DNA of 64,000 nucleotides, taken from NCBI RefSeq assembly GCF_003259745.1, contig NZ_QLMC01000001.1, forward strand, positions 1,116,001 to 1,180,000, written 5' to 3'. Below the pieces are notes generated by a model. The model had not been told where the DNA came from and ran no database searches. It saw only the letters and a list, made by a program, of their open reading frames with translations. The stretch comes from Larkinella arboricola (lineage in GTDB: Bacteria > Bacteroidota > Bacteroidia > Cytophagales > Spirosomataceae). Positions 18,980 through 28,800 of the stretch are shown piece by piece. Both the position numbers and the translations under genes were made by a program. The number at the start of each line of letters is the position of its first letter. Position 1 is the first letter of the stretch.

Positions 18980-19473
18980 ACAAGTAATAGTGGTTTTAGA
19001 AATGGTAATCGGTGGTTAAGTACTTACTAATCGAAGAAGGTGTGGGAATTGTAATAATTTTGGCGAAATTTCACATTGTTTAATTATATTTTACATTCGG
19101 GCCTTAAATTAATATTTAGTTGGGTTTATTAGGCAAATACTGGTATAAAAATTCACTTTTTAAAACCTTTCTAAAGAATGGTAGTTATGGAATAATTTGT
19201 GGGAAATGGGCAAAAGACGTTTAATACCGCTGTACATAGCTTGGCTGGAGGCTTGGCCGAAATGGGTTATTTTATTGGAAAAGTAATAATTTTTACAATT
19301 CATTTACAAAATTTTACAGCGTTTTTTTGACTTGCCAAAATGGGACTTATACCATTAATTCAGGATTAGTACTTAAACTGGATTGTCCTAGATATCCGTT
19401 GGATTGTACCAATTTTTTCGAGTGTTTTTGTGGTCGGACCAGTGGCCCAAAGCCGGGCGAAAATCCATTTTGT
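18980..19473. other. AT-rich intergenic region upstream of susC
   Basis: About 490 bp without a supported gene. The AT-rich part, roughly 19020-19330, should hold the susC promoter on the minus strand, but I could not find a clean TAnnTTTG box. The short open frame starting at 19327 is only meaningful in its last 38 codons, described as a permease remnant. Confidence 0.5.
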
Positions 19474-19590
19474 TTAGAAGCTCCAGCTTTAGCCGGGCTG
19501 GTAGCCATTGGCATCACGTTGCTAACGGTTTCGGCTCAGTCAGTAAAAACCGCGTTGCTGAATCCGGCCAGAAGCTTGCGAACGGAGTAG
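19474..19590 (+). pseudogene. C-terminal remnant of an FtsX-type permease
   Basis: The last 38 codons before the stop at 19588 read as the end of the permease family: ALAGLVAIGITLLTVS, then AQSVKTALLNPARSLRTE. Compare ALAGLLAVGIALLTVS and SVKAALMNPVKSLRTE-type tails in intact copies. Upstream of 19474 the frame stays open for about 50 codons but resembles no permease. The remnant lies directly before operator copy B and an intact permease, suggesting that an earlier tandem copy was lost by deletion. Confidence 0.75.
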
Positions 19591-19605
19591 AGGGTGGGTT
19601 GTATC

Positions 19606-19657
19606 ACAGAGTTAAGCGGAGATCATCAGAGGTTAGCAGAGACTCCGCTTGACTCTT
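19606..19657. repeat. Intergenic inverted repeat, CTCTGCG/GTTAAGCGGAG family, copy 2
   Basis: AGAGTTAAGCGGAG (19608-19621) pairs with CTCCGCTTGACTCT (19643-19656), with one mismatch in 14. A GGTTAGCAGAG unit sits in the loop. It is the same repeat as at 14128 and 36209 and ends 6 bp before operator copy B. Confidence 0.65.
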
Positions 19658-19662
19658 TTCCC

Positions 19663-19699
19663 TGTCCGGCTGCGAACGCAAGACGTCCGCAATCGGACA
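19663..19699 (+). promoter_or_regulatory. Permease operator element, copy B
   Basis: Half-sites are GTCCG (19664), GAACG (19674) and GTCCG (19685), plus the inverted CGGAC (19694-19698). Spacing is 10 and 11 bp, identical to copy A. It lies 114 bp before the permease ATG at 19814. Confidence 0.75.
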
Positions 19700-19813
19700 G
19701 ATGAATAGCTGATCCGTTGTTTAACCTATTGTTTAACAGGTGGTTGTGTTTGTTGGTATAGGGTTTGATCGTTTGGAAAACATACCTTGACTGGACAGTG
19801 AACGACGAATCGT

Positions 19814-22222
19814 ATGCTAAGTAACTATCTGAAAATTGCATTCCGGAATTTGCTGAAACACAAAACGTTCGGGTTTATCAACATTGTCGGTGTGGCCATC
19901 GGGCTGGCGTGTTTCCTGTTGATTGCCCTCTACGTGCGGGATGAACTTAGTTTTGACCGCTTCCACGCCAAAGCCGACCGCACGTACCGGGTTTTGCGGA
20001 CGTTTCTGAATGCCAATGACGGAACCGTTGAACTGAAGTTGGGAACGGTGGCTCCCCCGTTTGGTCCACTTATCAAACAGGATTTCCCGGAAGCCGAACA
20101 GGTGGTCCGAACGCTCAACAACAACGCCCTGGTGAAGCACGGTGACCATGTTTACAACGAGAGCCATATTCTTTTTGCCGAAGAAAACCTCTTTAAGGTG
20201 CTGGATTTTCGGGTAATTATCGGAAATCCGGATCAGGCACTGGTAAATCCGTTTTCGATCATGCTGTCGCAGCCGATGGCCCAGAAATACTTCGGCAACG
20301 AGTCGCCGATGGGCAAGAGCCTGCGGCTCAACAACCGGTTTGATTTTATGGTGACGGGCGTATTTGAACCGTTGCCGTCGCAATCGCATATTCATCCGGA
20401 TTTTCTGGCCGCCTTCAGTACCCTCCGCGACGACCGTGTGTACGGGGCGGAAGGCTTGCGGACCAACTGGAGTAATAACTCGTTTCTGACGTATGTGTTG
20501 CTGGCAAAAGGCGCGCACCCGGACAAACTCGTGAAGGCGTTTCCGGCGTTTCAAAACCGTCGGATTGAACCCAAAGCCTCGACCTATTCGATCCTGAATC
20601 TACAGAAGCTGACGGATATTCACCTGCATTCGGATACAGATGACGCCCTGGACGCCGATGGTGATATTCGCTACGTGTATCTGTTTTCGGCCATCGGCTT
20701 GTTTATTCTGCTGATTGCTTGCATTAACTACATGAATCTGGCCACGGCCCGGTCGGCGCTGCGGGCCCGGGAAGTCGGGATGCGGAAAGTAGTCGGGGCC
20801 TTTCGTGGGCAGTTGGTCGGTCAGTTTCTGAGCGAATCGATTTTGCTGGTGGTTTTCGCGCTGGGGCTGGCTTTAATCCTGGTGATAGTGTGTCTGCCGT
20901 ACCTGAATGATTTTACCCAGAAGCAGTTGACGTTGTCGCAGTTGATCAACCCGGGCTTTCTGGTCATTGTAGTGGGCATTACGCTGCTGACCGGACTGGT
21001 ATCAGGTAGCTACCCCGCTTTCTTTCTGACTTCGTTTCAGCCCGTCAGTGTATTGAAAGGTAAAATTGCGTCGGCTATGCGGACGGGAAAGCTCCGGGCT
21101 GTGCTGGTCGTGGCGCAGTTTGCCATTGCCGTGGTACTGATCATTAGTACGGTGGTGGTCTATAACCAGATGGATTACATTCGAAACTACAAACTGGGTT
21201 ATCAGAAAGACCAGATTGTTTTGCTACGGACGGTTTCCGATTCGGGGATCGATTACGAAGCCGTCAAACAGGAGCTGAAACGCAATAGTGCGGTACTGGC
21301 CGTGGGCATGTCGTCGCGAATACCATCGGGGCGGTTGCTGGATTCCTGGGAGTCCTACGTCGCCAAGGGCGATAGCATGGCGCCTTCCAAAGTGATTCTG
21401 AAAGCCCTGTCGGTCGATCATGACTTTATTTCGGCATATGCCATGAAAATGGCCGCCGGTCGCAACTTCTCCCGTTCCTATGCTACCGATGATACCGCGG
21501 CCTTTGTTCTGAACGAAACGGCTGCTCGTATGCTGGGCTGGAAGCAGCCGGAGCAGGCCATTGGCAAGGCTTTCGGGTATGGTCAACGGCGGGGGCAGAT
21601 CATTGGCGTAACCAAAGATTTTCATTTTGAATCCCTCAAGCAGTCGATTCCGCCCATCGCTATTTTTATGGAACCAAAACGGAATGGCTGGATTTCGGTA
21701 CAACTGGCGGGTGGAGCCGGATTGCAAAACGGCCTGGCCTACATTGAATCCGTCTGGAAGCGACGCTTTCCGGAGCGGCCATTCACGTACGAGTTTCTGG
21801 ATCAGCGGTTTGGGCGACTTTACACCACCGAGCAAACGCAGCAGACGCTGTTCGGAATTTTTGCCGGAATTGCCATCCTGATCTCCTGCCTTGGCTTGTT
21901 TGGCCTGTCCATGTTCATGGCCGAGCAGCGCACGAAAGAAATCGGGATTCGCAAGGTGCTGGGCGCAACAACGCCCGGTCTGGTGGCCCTGCTTTCCAAA
22001 GACCTGCTGAAGCTGGTGCTGATTTCGCTCATCCTTGCCTCGCCGGTAGCGTGGTGGGGGATGAATCAATGGCTGGAAGGCTTCGTGTACCGGACCAGCA
22101 TCAGTCCGTGGGTATTTGTGGTGACGGCGGCTATCGCCCTGCTGATTGCCTTTCTGACGGTTTCGTTTCAAAGCATTAAAGCCGCCCTGATGAACCCCGT
22201 GAAATCCCTGCGCTCGGAATAA
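19814..22222 (+). CDS. MacB/FtsX-like ABC permease (orphan), single-gene unit
   Basis: This 802-residue permease stands alone between operator copy B and a convergent terminator, so its transcript probably carries no other gene. It starts MLSNYLKIAFRNLLKHK; FtsX loops are RAREVGMRKVVGAF and TKEIGIRKVLGAT. The second core has GVTKDFHFESL, with Thr where paralogues have Val or Leu. The first core keeps the QSHIHPDFLAAFSTL segment shared with the 8875 and 6426 paralogues. The isolated position beside a decayed copy makes it a useful case for the idea that the operator defines each permease unit. Confidence 0.92.
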   Translation: MLSNYLKIAFRNLLKHKTFGFINIVGVAIGLACFLLIALYVRDELSFDRFHAKADRTYRVLRTFLNANDGTVELKLGTVAPPFGPLIKQDFPEAEQVVRTLNNNALVKHGDHVYNESHILFAEENLFKVLDFRVIIGNPDQALVNPFSIMLSQPMAQKYFGNESPMGKSLRLNNRFDFMVTGVFEPLPSQSHIHPDFLAAFSTLRDDRVYGAEGLRTNWSNNSFLTYVLLAKGAHPDKLVKAFPAFQNRRIEPKASTYSILNLQKLTDIHLHSDTDDALDADGDIRYVYLFSAIGLFILLIACINYMNLATARSALRAREVGMRKVVGAFRGQLVGQFLSESILLVVFALGLALILVIVCLPYLNDFTQKQLTLSQLINPGFLVIVVGITLLTGLVSGSYPAFFLTSFQPVSVLKGKIASAMRTGKLRAVLVVAQFAIAVVLIISTVVVYNQMDYIRNYKLGYQKDQIVLLRTVSDSGIDYEAVKQELKRNSAVLAVGMSSRIPSGRLLDSWESYVAKGDSMAPSKVILKALSVDHDFISAYAMKMAAGRNFSRSYATDDTAAFVLNETAARMLGWKQPEQAIGKAFGYGQRRGQIIGVTKDFHFESLKQSIPPIAIFMEPKRNGWISVQLAGGAGLQNGLAYIESVWKRRFPERPFTYEFLDQRFGRLYTTEQTQQTLFGIFAGIAILISCLGLFGLSMFMAEQRTKEIGIRKVLGATTPGLVALLSKDLLKLVLISLILASPVAWWGMNQWLEGFVYRTSISPWVFVVTAAIALLIAFLTVSFQSIKAALMNPVKSLRSE

Positions 22223-22263
22223 AAATAACCAATGGGCGCTGGAAACTGGCTTTTGCGGTAAAA

Positions 22264-22293
22264 GCTGGAGATGACCCATCAATCATCTCCAGC
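22264..22293. terminator. Convergent hairpin terminator
   Basis: GCTGGAGATGA (22264-22274) and TCATCTCCAGC (22283-22293) form a perfect 11-bp stem with an 8-base loop. It lies between the permease stop at 22222 and the GH97 stop at 22300, which converge. There is no strong T-run, so it may act as a transcript 3' end or a weak terminator. Confidence 0.6.
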
Positions 22294-22299
22294 CATGCA

Positions 22300-24174
22300 T
22301 TACTTAACGGGTTTCAGAACAACCGCCTGACCGCCGGAAGCCAGCAGCGTAACCGGTAACTGATCCTTCGCTGTTACCTTCCGGACGGTTTTGCGAACTT
22401 TGCCCGTTCCGTCGTCTTCGTGGCATTCGGCGGTGTAGGTTTTGCCGGGTTCCAGAAAAGTCAGCGGAACCGATGCTTTTCGCGCTTCCGTATTGGTGAT
22501 GGTGCCCAGATACCAGTCCTTTCCTTTTCGCCGGGCTACCGAAACCCACTGGCCGGGTGTGCCTTCCACCACTTTCGTGTCGTCCCAAACCGTCGGCAGG
22601 TTTTTCCAGAATGAAATCTCCTCCCGATCCGGGTAATGTTCCGGCTTGCCGTACCAGTACAGGTATTGCAGCGGACTGAAGTAAATAACCGTCAGCGCCA
22701 GTTGATGCCCTTTCGTGTTTTTCAGCCGGGGTTCGTTGAAGCAGAACGTGTAATCGGCGGCACCGGCAATGAAGCGCGTGAACGGCAAAACCGTGTTGTG
22801 GGTCGCGCTGGGAAACTCTTCGTTGCCCCGAATTCCTTCCTGCGTCAGCAGGTTCGGAAACGTCCGGCTGAAACCGGTCGGGCTGTATTCGTCGTGAATA
22901 TCCACCACCAGTTGGTGCTGGGCGGCTTTGCGGACCGCTTCGTGTACCCAAACCGTCCACCGGTGCGAACCGGTATGCACAAATCCGAACTTGACCCCGC
23001 TGACGCCCCAGCTTTTGAACAACGGAAACAAGGTGTCGAGCTGCCGTTCGAGTGCCCGGTGGTTAACGTACAGAATCACTTTTTTACCTTTTGAACGCGC
23101 ATAGCGGATGACTTCCGGTAAATCCAGATCCCCTTTCGGGTTCCGCCGGGGATCGACCGTTACGGTGGTGGCATCGGAACCGACTTCGTATTCGTGTCCG
23201 TACCAGCCCGCGTCGAAGTGGATGTAGTCGATGTTCTGCTCAACGGCAAAATCGACGAGTTCCTTGGCCCCGCTGGTCGAAAGCGTCACTTCCCGCATCA
23301 CTTTTCCCGGCTGAATCCAGCTCACATCTTTTATTTCGGTGGGCGGATTGAGGTTCTGAATCAGGTAATTCCGTTCCATCAAATCCCCCGGTCGGTCGCC
23401 AACCAGCACCACCCGCCAGGGCAGGGCATAGGGCGAGGTTTCGGTGACGTCTCCGAACAAGCGGCTGACCAATTGCCCCGGGCTGGCCGTGTGCAGCCGG
23501 ATGCGGGGGTAGTTGGTTTGCTCGGCCTGCGCAATGGACGCCCACGACCCATTAGGCAGTTTCAGCGTAACCGGCAGTTCGGCCCCCTGGGTCCAGTTTT
23601 CAGGATTCCGTTCTTCGTAGCTCCCCTGAGCGTGGCTCGTGAAATAGGCTTTGGTGCCGACGGGCAGGCTGAAATGCGTCTGTTCCTGCCCGATGTCCAG
23701 AATCTGGGTACGCATATTTTCCGGGAAAGAATACCGGAACGCAATGCCTTCGTCGTAGGCTCGTGCTATAACTTGTAACGCCCCCCGGTTGCCGCTGGTG
23801 TGTTGCAGGTTGATAACCAGTTCGTTAAACCGGTCTGGGATGACAGACCGTTCGCCCCAAACCGGTTTCCAGGTGGTATCCCGGCGGTTGCGGGTTACTG
23901 AAACAACGCGCAGGTTGCGGTCCCAACTGGTGTTTCGCCCGTTCGGATTGCTGCTTAGTCCGAGGGGCGAAGGCAGAATAATGGGCCGGTTCTGATCCTG
24001 AATTTCGTAGGTTGGCACGCCCTCCGCCTGAATCGAGAAGGCAAACCGCAGCCGGCCATTCGGCGAACGGACCTCCAGCGAATCAGGCGTTTGGGCGATC
24101 AGCCGGGTGTTGAACAGAATAAAAAAGAGGAAAAACCGCCGGGCGTTGTGCTTCAAATACGTCATACTGCTCAA
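22300..24174 (-). CDS. Glycoside hydrolase family 97 protein
   Basis: The 624-residue secreted protein matches GH97: an N-terminal beta-sandwich (residues about 30-290), a TIM barrel from about 295 (YIHFDAGWYG at 317-326) and a C-terminal beta-domain. Known members are inverting alpha-glucosidases such as SusB or retaining alpha-galactosidases. Glu429 (HDE) and Glu453 (NEE) are 24 residues apart, as are SusB Glu508 and Glu532. The strand that should carry the retaining nucleophile Asp reads VKFGFV, with Gly397 there. This favours a SusB-like or altered mechanism (inference). A signal peptide ends near IAQ. It is the last gene of the sigma-controlled locus, 20 bp after SusD, and points to an alpha-linked glycan. 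Met4 is an alternative start. Confidence 0.9.
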   Translation of the reverse strand: MSSMTYLKHNARRFFLFFILFNTRLIAQTPDSLEVRSPNGRLRFAFSIQAEGVPTYEIQDQNRPIILPSPLGLSSNPNGRNTSWDRNLRVVSVTRNRRDTTWKPVWGERSVIPDRFNELVINLQHTSGNRGALQVIARAYDEGIAFRYSFPENMRTQILDIGQEQTHFSLPVGTKAYFTSHAQGSYEERNPENWTQGAELPVTLKLPNGSWASIAQAEQTNYPRIRLHTASPGQLVSRLFGDVTETSPYALPWRVVLVGDRPGDLMERNYLIQNLNPPTEIKDVSWIQPGKVMREVTLSTSGAKELVDFAVEQNIDYIHFDAGWYGHEYEVGSDATTVTVDPRRNPKGDLDLPEVIRYARSKGKKVILYVNHRALERQLDTLFPLFKSWGVSGVKFGFVHTGSHRWTVWVHEAVRKAAQHQLVVDIHDEYSPTGFSRTFPNLLTQEGIRGNEEFPSATHNTVLPFTRFIAGAADYTFCFNEPRLKNTKGHQLALTVIYFSPLQYLYWYGKPEHYPDREEISFWKNLPTVWDDTKVVEGTPGQWVSVARRKGKDWYLGTITNTEARKASVPLTFLEPGKTYTAECHEDDGTGKVRKTVRKVTAKDQLPVTLLASGGQAVVLKPVK

Positions 24175-24194
24175 AAGGCAAATGCTAAGTGTTT

Positions 24195-25859
24195 TTAATA
24201 CCCCGGATTCTGTTCAATCGGCGCGTCGAGGTTGGCGTCGATGAACTTTTGGGGAATGGGAAAGAGTTCGTGCTTGTCGGCAATATTACTGCCGGTTTTC
24301 GGATTATATTTCTTGACCCGTTCGACGAGCAAATTTTTGTTAGCCAGAAAACCGAACCGGATTAGCGTCCGACGGCGGGGTTCTTCCATAATCAGTTCCC
24401 GCACCCGTTCGTCCAGAATGTAGTCGAGTGATAAGCGGTCGGCGGTCACGGGTTTGGCTTTGGCCCGACTGCGCAGGACATTGAGGTCGTCGGCGGCTTT
24501 CTGGCGGTCGCCTTTTCGCAGGTACGCTTCGGCGCGGAGCAGATACGTTTCGGCCAGACGGATTTTGTAAAATTCCACGAAGGTCCGGCCCGCGGTATTG
24601 CCCGCCAGCGGGTCGCCTTCGAGTTTGCGCGTGTACGGGAAATACCAGCCCGAATTGAGTGTGTCGATTTTGGCGGCCACCGGATCGACGCGTTTCAGGA
24701 AAAAGTTGGAAGCCGGGTTGTTGTAGTAGAAAGCCCGGCGGATGTTATAAGGTGAATTACGCATATCATTCCAGTCTTCCTTCCAGATATCGTAGCTGGC
24801 GTAGGGCGTGCCCATTACCCAGCCGACCGGGCGCCCCAGGCTGTCGCAGACCAGCATACCCACTTTCCCTTCCGGGTCTTTGATGTTGTGGTACCCGGCT
24901 CCCCAGGCCCGCATGCTGCTATTGCCGCCGAACGCCGTCGGGTTGGTCGCGTTTGAGTAGGCCACCCCGCCCGGCGTCTGGTACTCGAACTGGATGGCCC
25001 AGATGGTTTCGGTATTGGCCGCCAGATTCTGGTTTTTATCCCGGAAAAGATCCGAGAATACATCACCGGGTTGCGATACTTTACTGCCAAACCGCTCGGT
25101 CATTAGCTTGTGCATGCCGTCGTTGATGACGGCTGAGGACGCTTCAATGGCTTTGTCGTTGTTGCCGAGCGCCAGGTAGATTTCCGTTAGCACATGGTCG
25201 GCAGCTGCTTTGATGATCCGGCCCGGGGCCGCGGGGGTTTTGGGCAACCATTGTGAGGCAAACTCCAGATCCTGCCGGGCAAACTCAAGCACTTCCTGCC
25301 GACTGGCCCGGACATAATCCGTTTTGGGGCCGGTTTCAACCCTGGCGACGAGGGGTACCCCGCCGTACAGGTTCGCCAGAATATTGTAGGTATACCCCCG
25401 AAAAAACCGCGCTTCGGCCACGATGGCGTTCTTTTCGGCTTCGCTGGCCCATTTTGCCTGCGGTTTTTCGGCGTATTCAATCACGCTGTTGGAGCGGGGG
25501 ATCATTTTGAGATAGGCCCATTCCCACCAGTAATCCACCGGGTTGAGGGTGGGAGTGAGCGAAATGTTATAGTCGCGCAGCAGGGGCGAAACCGCCCCCT
25601 GCATATAGGCGTCGGTGCCGATGTTCATGGCGTGCATATTTTCGCTGTCGGTGCCAAACAATTCGTCGCGGGCGGCAATGTGAAGGCCAACAATGGCGGT
25701 TTCAAAACCGGCTTTATCAACCAGTACCACGTCCGGGTTCAGAAAGGCCAGCGGTTTTTCGTCCAGCACGCTGTCTTTGCAGCCACTCGTCCAGAGCAGG
25801 AGTGCCATACTGCATAGTACCGACCATCGACGCCGGGAAAGAAAGAAAATAGATTTCAT
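24195..25859 (-). CDS. SusD/RagB-like nutrient-binding outer-membrane lipoprotein
   Basis: This 554-residue lipoprotein has three Arg after a short N-terminus, a hydrophobic core and a lipobox ending at Cys27 (TSGC). The body carries the classic SusD N-terminal helices (FETAIVGLHIAARDELF), an EKNAIVAEARFFRGYTYNILANLYGGVPLV segment in part, and ETYLLRAEAYLRKGDRQKAADDLNVLR in the C-terminal half. It ends in FIDANLDAPIEQNPGY, the common RagB tail. It should cap the STN-SusC barrel encoded 32 bp upstream and hand it a glycan that the GH97 protein, encoded 20 bp downstream, acts on. The tight spacing indicates one operon. Confidence 0.93.
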   Translation of the reverse strand: MKSIFFLSRRRWSVLCSMALLLWTSGCKDSVLDEKPLAFLNPDVVLVDKAGFETAIVGLHIAARDELFGTDSENMHAMNIGTDAYMQGAVSPLLRDYNISLTPTLNPVDYWWEWAYLKMIPRSNSVIEYAEKPQAKWASEAEKNAIVAEARFFRGYTYNILANLYGGVPLVARVETGPKTDYVRASRQEVLEFARQDLEFASQWLPKTPAAPGRIIKAAADHVLTEIYLALGNNDKAIEASSAVINDGMHKLMTERFGSKVSQPGDVFSDLFRDKNQNLAANTETIWAIQFEYQTPGGVAYSNATNPTAFGGNSSMRAWGAGYHNIKDPEGKVGMLVCDSLGRPVGWVMGTPYASYDIWKEDWNDMRNSPYNIRRAFYYNNPASNFFLKRVDPVAAKIDTLNSGWYFPYTRKLEGDPLAGNTAGRTFVEFYKIRLAETYLLRAEAYLRKGDRQKAADDLNVLRSRAKAKPVTADRLSLDYILDERVRELIMEEPRRRTLIRFGFLANKNLLVERVKKYNPKTGSNIADKHELFPIPQKFIDANLDAPIEQNPGY

Positions 25860-25891
25860 ACAGTCGTTATTTTCAGGATGGAGGGTCAGGA

Positions 25892-28800
25892 TTAAAAACT
25901 GATATTTAAACCGCCGGTAAACGAACGGGGCATGGGATAGCCCGAAGCCTCCGAACCGATCTCAGGATCAAAACCGGGGTATTTGGTGAACGTCAGCAGG
26001 TTTTTGCCGCTGATGTAGGCGCGCAGTGTGCCGATTTTCAGGCGGTTCAGCAGCGTTTTCGGAAACTCGTAGGCCAGCGCTACATCCTGTACCCGTACGA
26101 AATTGCGGCTTACGTAATAACCGTGTCCGTAGGGGTTGGTGTACACCAGCGACGCCATGGTGTTCGATTTGTTTTCGGGTGTCCACCAGCCGTTGTCCGG
26201 AAAGTTGGCGGCACCACCGGGAAAGTTATTGCTCGGAATCATCTGGTTAAAGCTTCTGATCCAGCCCTGCATTGAGTTCAGAAAAACCGTCAGGCTGAAA
26301 TTACCGTAGCGGAAACTGTTGGTGAATCCCCAGCGGTAACGGGGTTCGAGCTGCCCGATGATGGCCCGGTCGTCGGTCGTGATCTTGCCGTCGTTGTTGA
26401 TATCCTTCAGGCGGTAAAAACCGGGTTTGTAGCCCGTCGGCAGCTGTTCGCCATCCTGATACACCCCGTCGATGACGTAATCATAAGCCACCTGAACGGG
26501 TTTCCCGATAAACCAGCGGTTTCCGAGGTCATCGTCCTCCCGTCCATCCTTGTTCAGGTCGCGGTTATAGATATGAACAATCCGGTTGCGGTTGGTCGAG
26601 AAAACCACATTGGTGTTCCACTCAAACGCGCCCCGCTGCATCGCCAGCGCATTGAGGGTCAGTTCGAAACCCCGGTTGTTGGTGGCACCCAGGTTGGTAA
26701 TGACCGACGCAAACCCCGTTGCCGATGGCAGTGAGCGGTTCAACAGCAGGTTTTTGGTGTTCATGTTGTAATACTCGAGAGTACCGCCGATCCGGCCTTT
26801 CAGCACTTCAAAATCCAGCGCAGTGTTGGTCGATGTGGTGGTTTCCCACATGAGGGAGGTATTGGCCATGCCGGACGGGAAGGTACCGGTATAGGTGGCA
26901 CTGCCGTCGCCGAACACGTACTGGGACGTTCCCGACCGACTCAGCGACTGGAAGGGTGAAATGGCCTGATTGCCGACCGAACCGTGCGAAACCCGGACTT
27001 TCAGCAGGTCAATAAAAGTCAGGGACTTCAGGAAGGCTTCGTCCGACGCGATCCAGGCCAGAGCCGCCGAAGGGAAGGTTGCGTATTTGTTGCTGGCTCC
27101 GAAAACGGAACTTCCATCCCGGCGGGCGGTCAGGGTGAGCAAATACCGGTTTTTGAAGTGGTAGTTGAGCCGCAGCATCGACGAAATGCCTTCGATAGCG
27201 GAAGCATTGGACTGGGTCTGCTGGGTTTGGGCGATACCGAGGTTGTTCCAGCCGTTGGCACCGTTGAACAGGTTGGACGCCGTGGCCGTGGTTGACTCCC
27301 AGCCGAAGTGGTTACGACCGTATAGGAGCGTGGCATCCAGCGCGTGATCCTGACCAAACTGACGGCTGTAGGTTACGATGTTTTCCAGCACCCAGTCAAA
27401 ATCTTCCCGGTTGAATTTAGAGACGTTCGCCAGAATATTATCGCCGTTGCGCTGATAGGCTGGTTCGAACGTGTAGTTGTGCTGCCAGCGGTAGTTGGGC
27501 GAATAGTTGACGCGGTAACTCAGCCCTTTCACGAACGGAAAGTTGATGGTGGCATAGAAGTTGGAAAACAGGTTGTGGTACACCTCCTCGTTTTGCCGGC
27601 GGAGCGTATTGAAGATCGGATTCGGAACGAGCTGAGCATCCTGCGGAAACCGGACGGGGTCGGTTTGGGCGTCGTCGTAGTACATTTTGGCGAATGGACT
27701 CAGCATGGACCCCCAGTTGATGGCTACATCGACACCCGACAGGTCCCGACGGGCGTATGTGGCATTGACACCCACGGTCAGCCAGTCGGTGATGCGGTTT
27801 TCGAGGTTGCTCCGGAGCGTAATCCGTTTGGCGCGGTCGTTCAGCATCAAGCCGTTTTCGTTGACGAAGGCCCCGGAAACCAGGTAATTGGTCCGGCCCG
27901 ACTGTCCCGAAATACTCACATCGTAGGATTGGATACCGGCTTCCTGCGAAATCTCGTCCCAGGGGTTGATGGTTTTGCCGTTCCGGTAATTTTCGGCTTC
28001 GGTATTCTGGAGGTACATCGCCACCTGGCTCGGATCGGCCTCCTGGCCGCTCTGCCGACGATAATCGAGTGTTTTCTCAATGTATCGTTCGGGTGTCAGC
28101 AGTTTGATGCGGTTGCTCCAGCCCGATACGCCGTAGTAGCTGTTGACCCGAATGGTTGGCTTATCGCTTTTTCCGCGTTTGGATGTAATCAGAATAACCC
28201 CGTTGGCCGCCCGCGAACCGTAAATGGCCGCAGCACTGGCGTCTTTCAGAATTTCCATCGACTCGATATCGTTCGGGTTTATCTCGGCCAGACTGCCATT
28301 GAAGAAAATACCGTCGAGCACGATGAGCGGGTCGTTGCTGGCCGTGATGGACCGGCGGCCCCGCACCAGAATGCTACCACCCTGGCCCGGTCGGCCGTTG
28401 TCAATAAACTGCACCCCGGCCACGCGGCCCCGCAGCGACTGGGCTACGTTTGTATTGGGCAGGTTTTCCGTCACTTTCAGGTCCACTTTGGCCACTGAGC
28501 CCGTTACGTTGCGCCGGGCCTGCGTGCCGTAACCCACCACTACAATCTCACCCAGCGTTTTGGTGTCGGCTTCCAGCCGAATGTTGAGGGTCTGGCGGTT
28601 GCCAACGGCTACTTCCTGGGGGGTGAAGCCGATGGAGCTAAACACCAGCACTACATTTCCGCTGGAAATCTGAAACCGGTAATTACCATTATTGTCGGTG
28701 GTCGTACCCCGGCTGGTGCCTTTTTCAACAACGTTAACGCCGGGCAGCGGCTCGCCTTTTTCGTCCGAAACCTGGCCCGTGATGGTCTGGTCGACCGGAG

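Noticed and set aside
27344-28498. Plus-strand open frame of 384 codons
   Set aside because: It is antisense to the STN-SusC gene and has no recognisable domain or gene-like start context.
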